Assembly (NCBI GenBank): GCA_002329525.1
Contig: DCTI01000160.1
Location: 1-7,120 of the forward strand
Reading direction: 5' to 3'
DNA: 7,120 nt
DNA from: Negativicutes bacterium UBA1444
GTDB lineage: Bacteria > Bacillota > Negativicutes > UBA1444
Each line of letters opens with the position of its first letter. Within the stretch, counting starts at the first letter, position 1. Shown in pieces: positions 5,397 to 7,120 of the stretch. The notes beneath the pieces are model-generated. The model had not been told where the DNA came from, ran no database searches, and saw only the letters and a program-made list of their open reading frames with translations. A program made the position numbers and the translations under genes.

Positions 5397-7120
5397 ATGA
5401 AACAGGAAGATTTGATTTTGATCCATGCGCCAAGCGTATATGACTTCCGCAAGGAGTCCATCCTGTACGGGCCGGTCAGCGATCTGGTTCCTTCCACGCC
5501 GGTCTTCGAAATGTATCCGATCGGTTTCACTACGTTGGCGGAATATCTGGAGCGCGACGGTTTCCGGGTCCGGATCGTCAATTTGGCAGTACTGATGATG
5601 CGGGACCGGGACTTCGACGCGGAAAAGTATCTGGCCAAACTTAAGCCCAAGGCGTTTGGCATTGATCTGCACTGGCTGCCGCATGCACACGGGGCGCTGG
5701 CTGTCGGCGCTTTGCTGAAAAAGTTGCATCCGGAAATCCCCCTGATGTTTGGCGGTTTTTCCTCCACGTTTTTTCATGAGGAACTGGCGGCGCGGCCGGA
5801 AACGGATTTCGTGCTGCGCGGTGATTCCACGGAAGAACCGATGCTGCTGCTGATGCGGCATATTACCGGCAAAGGGGAGCCGGTACCGGCACTGCCGGAT
5901 ATTCCCAATCTGACCTGGAAGGATGAAACGGGAAAAGTCCGCATCAATCCGTTGTCGTTTATTCCCACGACACTGGACCATGTGCGACTGGATTACTCCC
6001 ATGTCGTTCGCTCCGTCATCCGCAACCGGGATCTCATCGGTGCATTGCCCTTCGTCGACTGGCTCCGTTATCCGATTATGGCGGCGTTGAGTTGCCGCGG
6101 CTGTTCCTGTCGCTGCCGAACCTGCGGCGGGTCGGCGATGGCCATGCAATCGATGTGTCTGCGCGGCGGTCCCGCGTATCGGCGACCGGAGGACTTGGCC
6201 GAAGATATCTGGAGCATGTCCCGCTGGAGCAAGGGCCCGGTGTTTGTTCTCGGCGACATCCGGTTCGGTGATCCCGACTATGCGGACCGCTTTCTCTCCC
6301 GGGTCAAAGGGGCGACCAAACAGTTGATCCTGGAAGTTCTGACCCCGGCACCCCGGTCGTTTTTCCGCAAACTGGGCGAGGCGGCGCCGGACTTTATCCT
6401 GCAAATGTCGCCCGAATCCCATGATGAGAAAGTCCGTTCGGCGTTCGGCCGCTCCTATGGCAACGCCGAACTGGAGGAAACGATCGCCGGCGCGTTGGAA
6501 GCCGGCTGTAAACGGTTCGATCTTTTCTTCATGATCGGCTTGCCGGAACAGACTTATGAGTCGGTCATGGAAACCGTGGAGTATTGCGGATATCTGATGG
6601 AACGTTTCAATACCGGCGATAGGCCGCGCCTGTTTCCGTTCATTTCGCCGTTTGCGCCGTTTCTCGATCCGGGCAGCGAAGTGTTCAACAATCCGGAGAA
6701 ATACGGCTACAAGCTGCTGCGCCGCACCCTCGAGGAACACCGGCAGGCCTTGGTGCAACCCAGCTGGAAGCATGTCCTGAATTATGAAACCCGTTGGATG
6801 AACCGGGACGAAATTGCTATTGCCACTTATGAAGCGGGGCTGCGGTTCAATCAGCTGAAACTGAAATATGGCCTGATCGGGCAGCAGCAGGCGGCGGCGA
6901 CGGAGGAACGCATTCGTCGGGCGATGCGTCTGATGACCCGGATCGACGAGATTCTGGCCGAACCGGATGAGAATTTGCGGAATGAATTGCTACAGGCGGT
7001 CAAGTGTCAGGTTGACAGCGCCAATATCTCCACGGTCTGTGACAAACGGGAACTGGAAGCGCAGATCAGTGGGTTCTGGAAAATCAATTTCCTGCGCGGC
7101 GCGCAACTGGCGATCCGGGA
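5397..7120 (+). CDS. B12-binding/radical SAM domain protein, partial (C-terminus beyond right edge)
   Basis: A putative iron-sulphur enzyme that cleaves S-adenosylmethionine to start radical chemistry, probably with cobalamin; the substrate is unknown. There are 574 complete codons with no stop. The N-terminal part (about 1-150) resembles a cobalamin-binding Rossmann domain, including IDLHWLPHAHG (89-99) and FGGFSS (118-123), without a clear classical D-x-H-x-x-G motif. The radical SAM motif C-x3-C-x2-C is at C236, C240 and C243, followed by GGS (244-246), with extra cysteines at 233, 238 and 254. FMIGLPEQT (378-386) is the later glycine-proline strand typical of this fold in the Elp3/MiaB-like branch. 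The C-terminal portion is helical and charged. The layout recalls the B12-binding radical SAM group named after Ta0216; I make that link from memory. The ATG at 5397 has GGGG 5 nt upstream, and the gene sits 15 nt after the carboxypeptidase, implying cotranscription. Confidence 0.88.
   Translation, partial: MKQEDLILIHAPSVYDFRKESILYGPVSDLVPSTPVFEMYPIGFTTLAEYLERDGFRVRIVNLAVLMMRDRDFDAEKYLAKLKPKAFGIDLHWLPHAHGALAVGALLKKLHPEIPLMFGGFSSTFFHEELAARPETDFVLRGDSTEEPMLLLMRHITGKGEPVPALPDIPNLTWKDETGKVRINPLSFIPTTLDHVRLDYSHVVRSVIRNRDLIGALPFVDWLRYPIMAALSCRGCSCRCRTCGGSAMAMQSMCLRGGPAYRRPEDLAEDIWSMSRWSKGPVFVLGDIRFGDPDYADRFLSRVKGATKQLILEVLTPAPRSFFRKLGEAAPDFILQMSPESHDEKVRSAFGRSYGNAELEETIAGALEAGCKRFDLFFMIGLPEQTYESVMETVEYCGYLMERFNTGDRPRLFPFISPFAPFLDPGSEVFNNPEKYGYKLLRRTLEEHRQALVQPSWKHVLNYETRWMNRDEIAIATYEAGLRFNQLKLKYGLIGQQQAAATEERIRRAMRLMTRIDEILAEPDENLRNELLQAVKCQVDSANISTVCDKRELEAQISGFWKINFLRGAQLAIR

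Noticed and set aside
4887..6773. A 628-codon open frame on the minus strand opposite the carboxypeptidase and radical SAM genes
   Set aside because: It spans two clear genes and the gap between them. Its product is rich in Arg, Gln and His with no motif, as expected for an antisense reading of GC-biased codons.

Overview
The window looks like ordinary chromosomal DNA from a bacterium, most likely a member of the Bacillota (Clostridia or Negativicutes type). The hints are strong purine-rich Shine-Dalgarno sites, AT-rich promoter-like islands in otherwise moderately GC-rich DNA, a diderm-neutral set of Opp lipoprotein, S11 carboxypeptidase and B12-type radical SAM genes, and a tiny lysine-rich protein of a kind I associate with Bacillota. 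This placement is inference from general familiarity; no rRNA or marker gene is present.

Left half (1-4063, minus strand): an oligopeptide ABC transporter operon reading right to left in the order oppA (binding lipoprotein), oppB and oppC (permeases), oppD (ATPase, cut by the left edge). oppA and oppB are 6 nt apart, oppB and oppC overlap by 1 nt, and oppC and oppD are about 50 nt apart. Together they would capture extracellular peptides and import them using ATP. An oppF-type second ATPase may lie beyond the left edge.

Centre (4064-4258): a divergent intergenic region of about 195 bp. It holds a TATAAT box in each direction and two perfect palindromes, one next to each box (4096-4108 and 4183-4194). 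These are good candidates for operators. No gene-free stretch in the window is longer than this.

Right half (4259-7120, plus strand): a 29-residue lysine-rich small protein gene with a strong Shine-Dalgarno site, followed by a hairpin terminator (4386-4427); then an exported S11-family D-alanyl-D-alanine carboxypeptidase without the usual C-terminal domain; then, 15 nt downstream, a B12-binding/radical SAM protein that runs off the right edge. The last two genes are probably cotranscribed.

I see no mobile element, CRISPR array, tRNA, rRNA or phage gene. Nothing here is clearly a new system. The items most worth a second look are the small lysine-rich gene with its own control signals, the paired palindromes, and the cysteine-dense cluster motif of the radical SAM protein.
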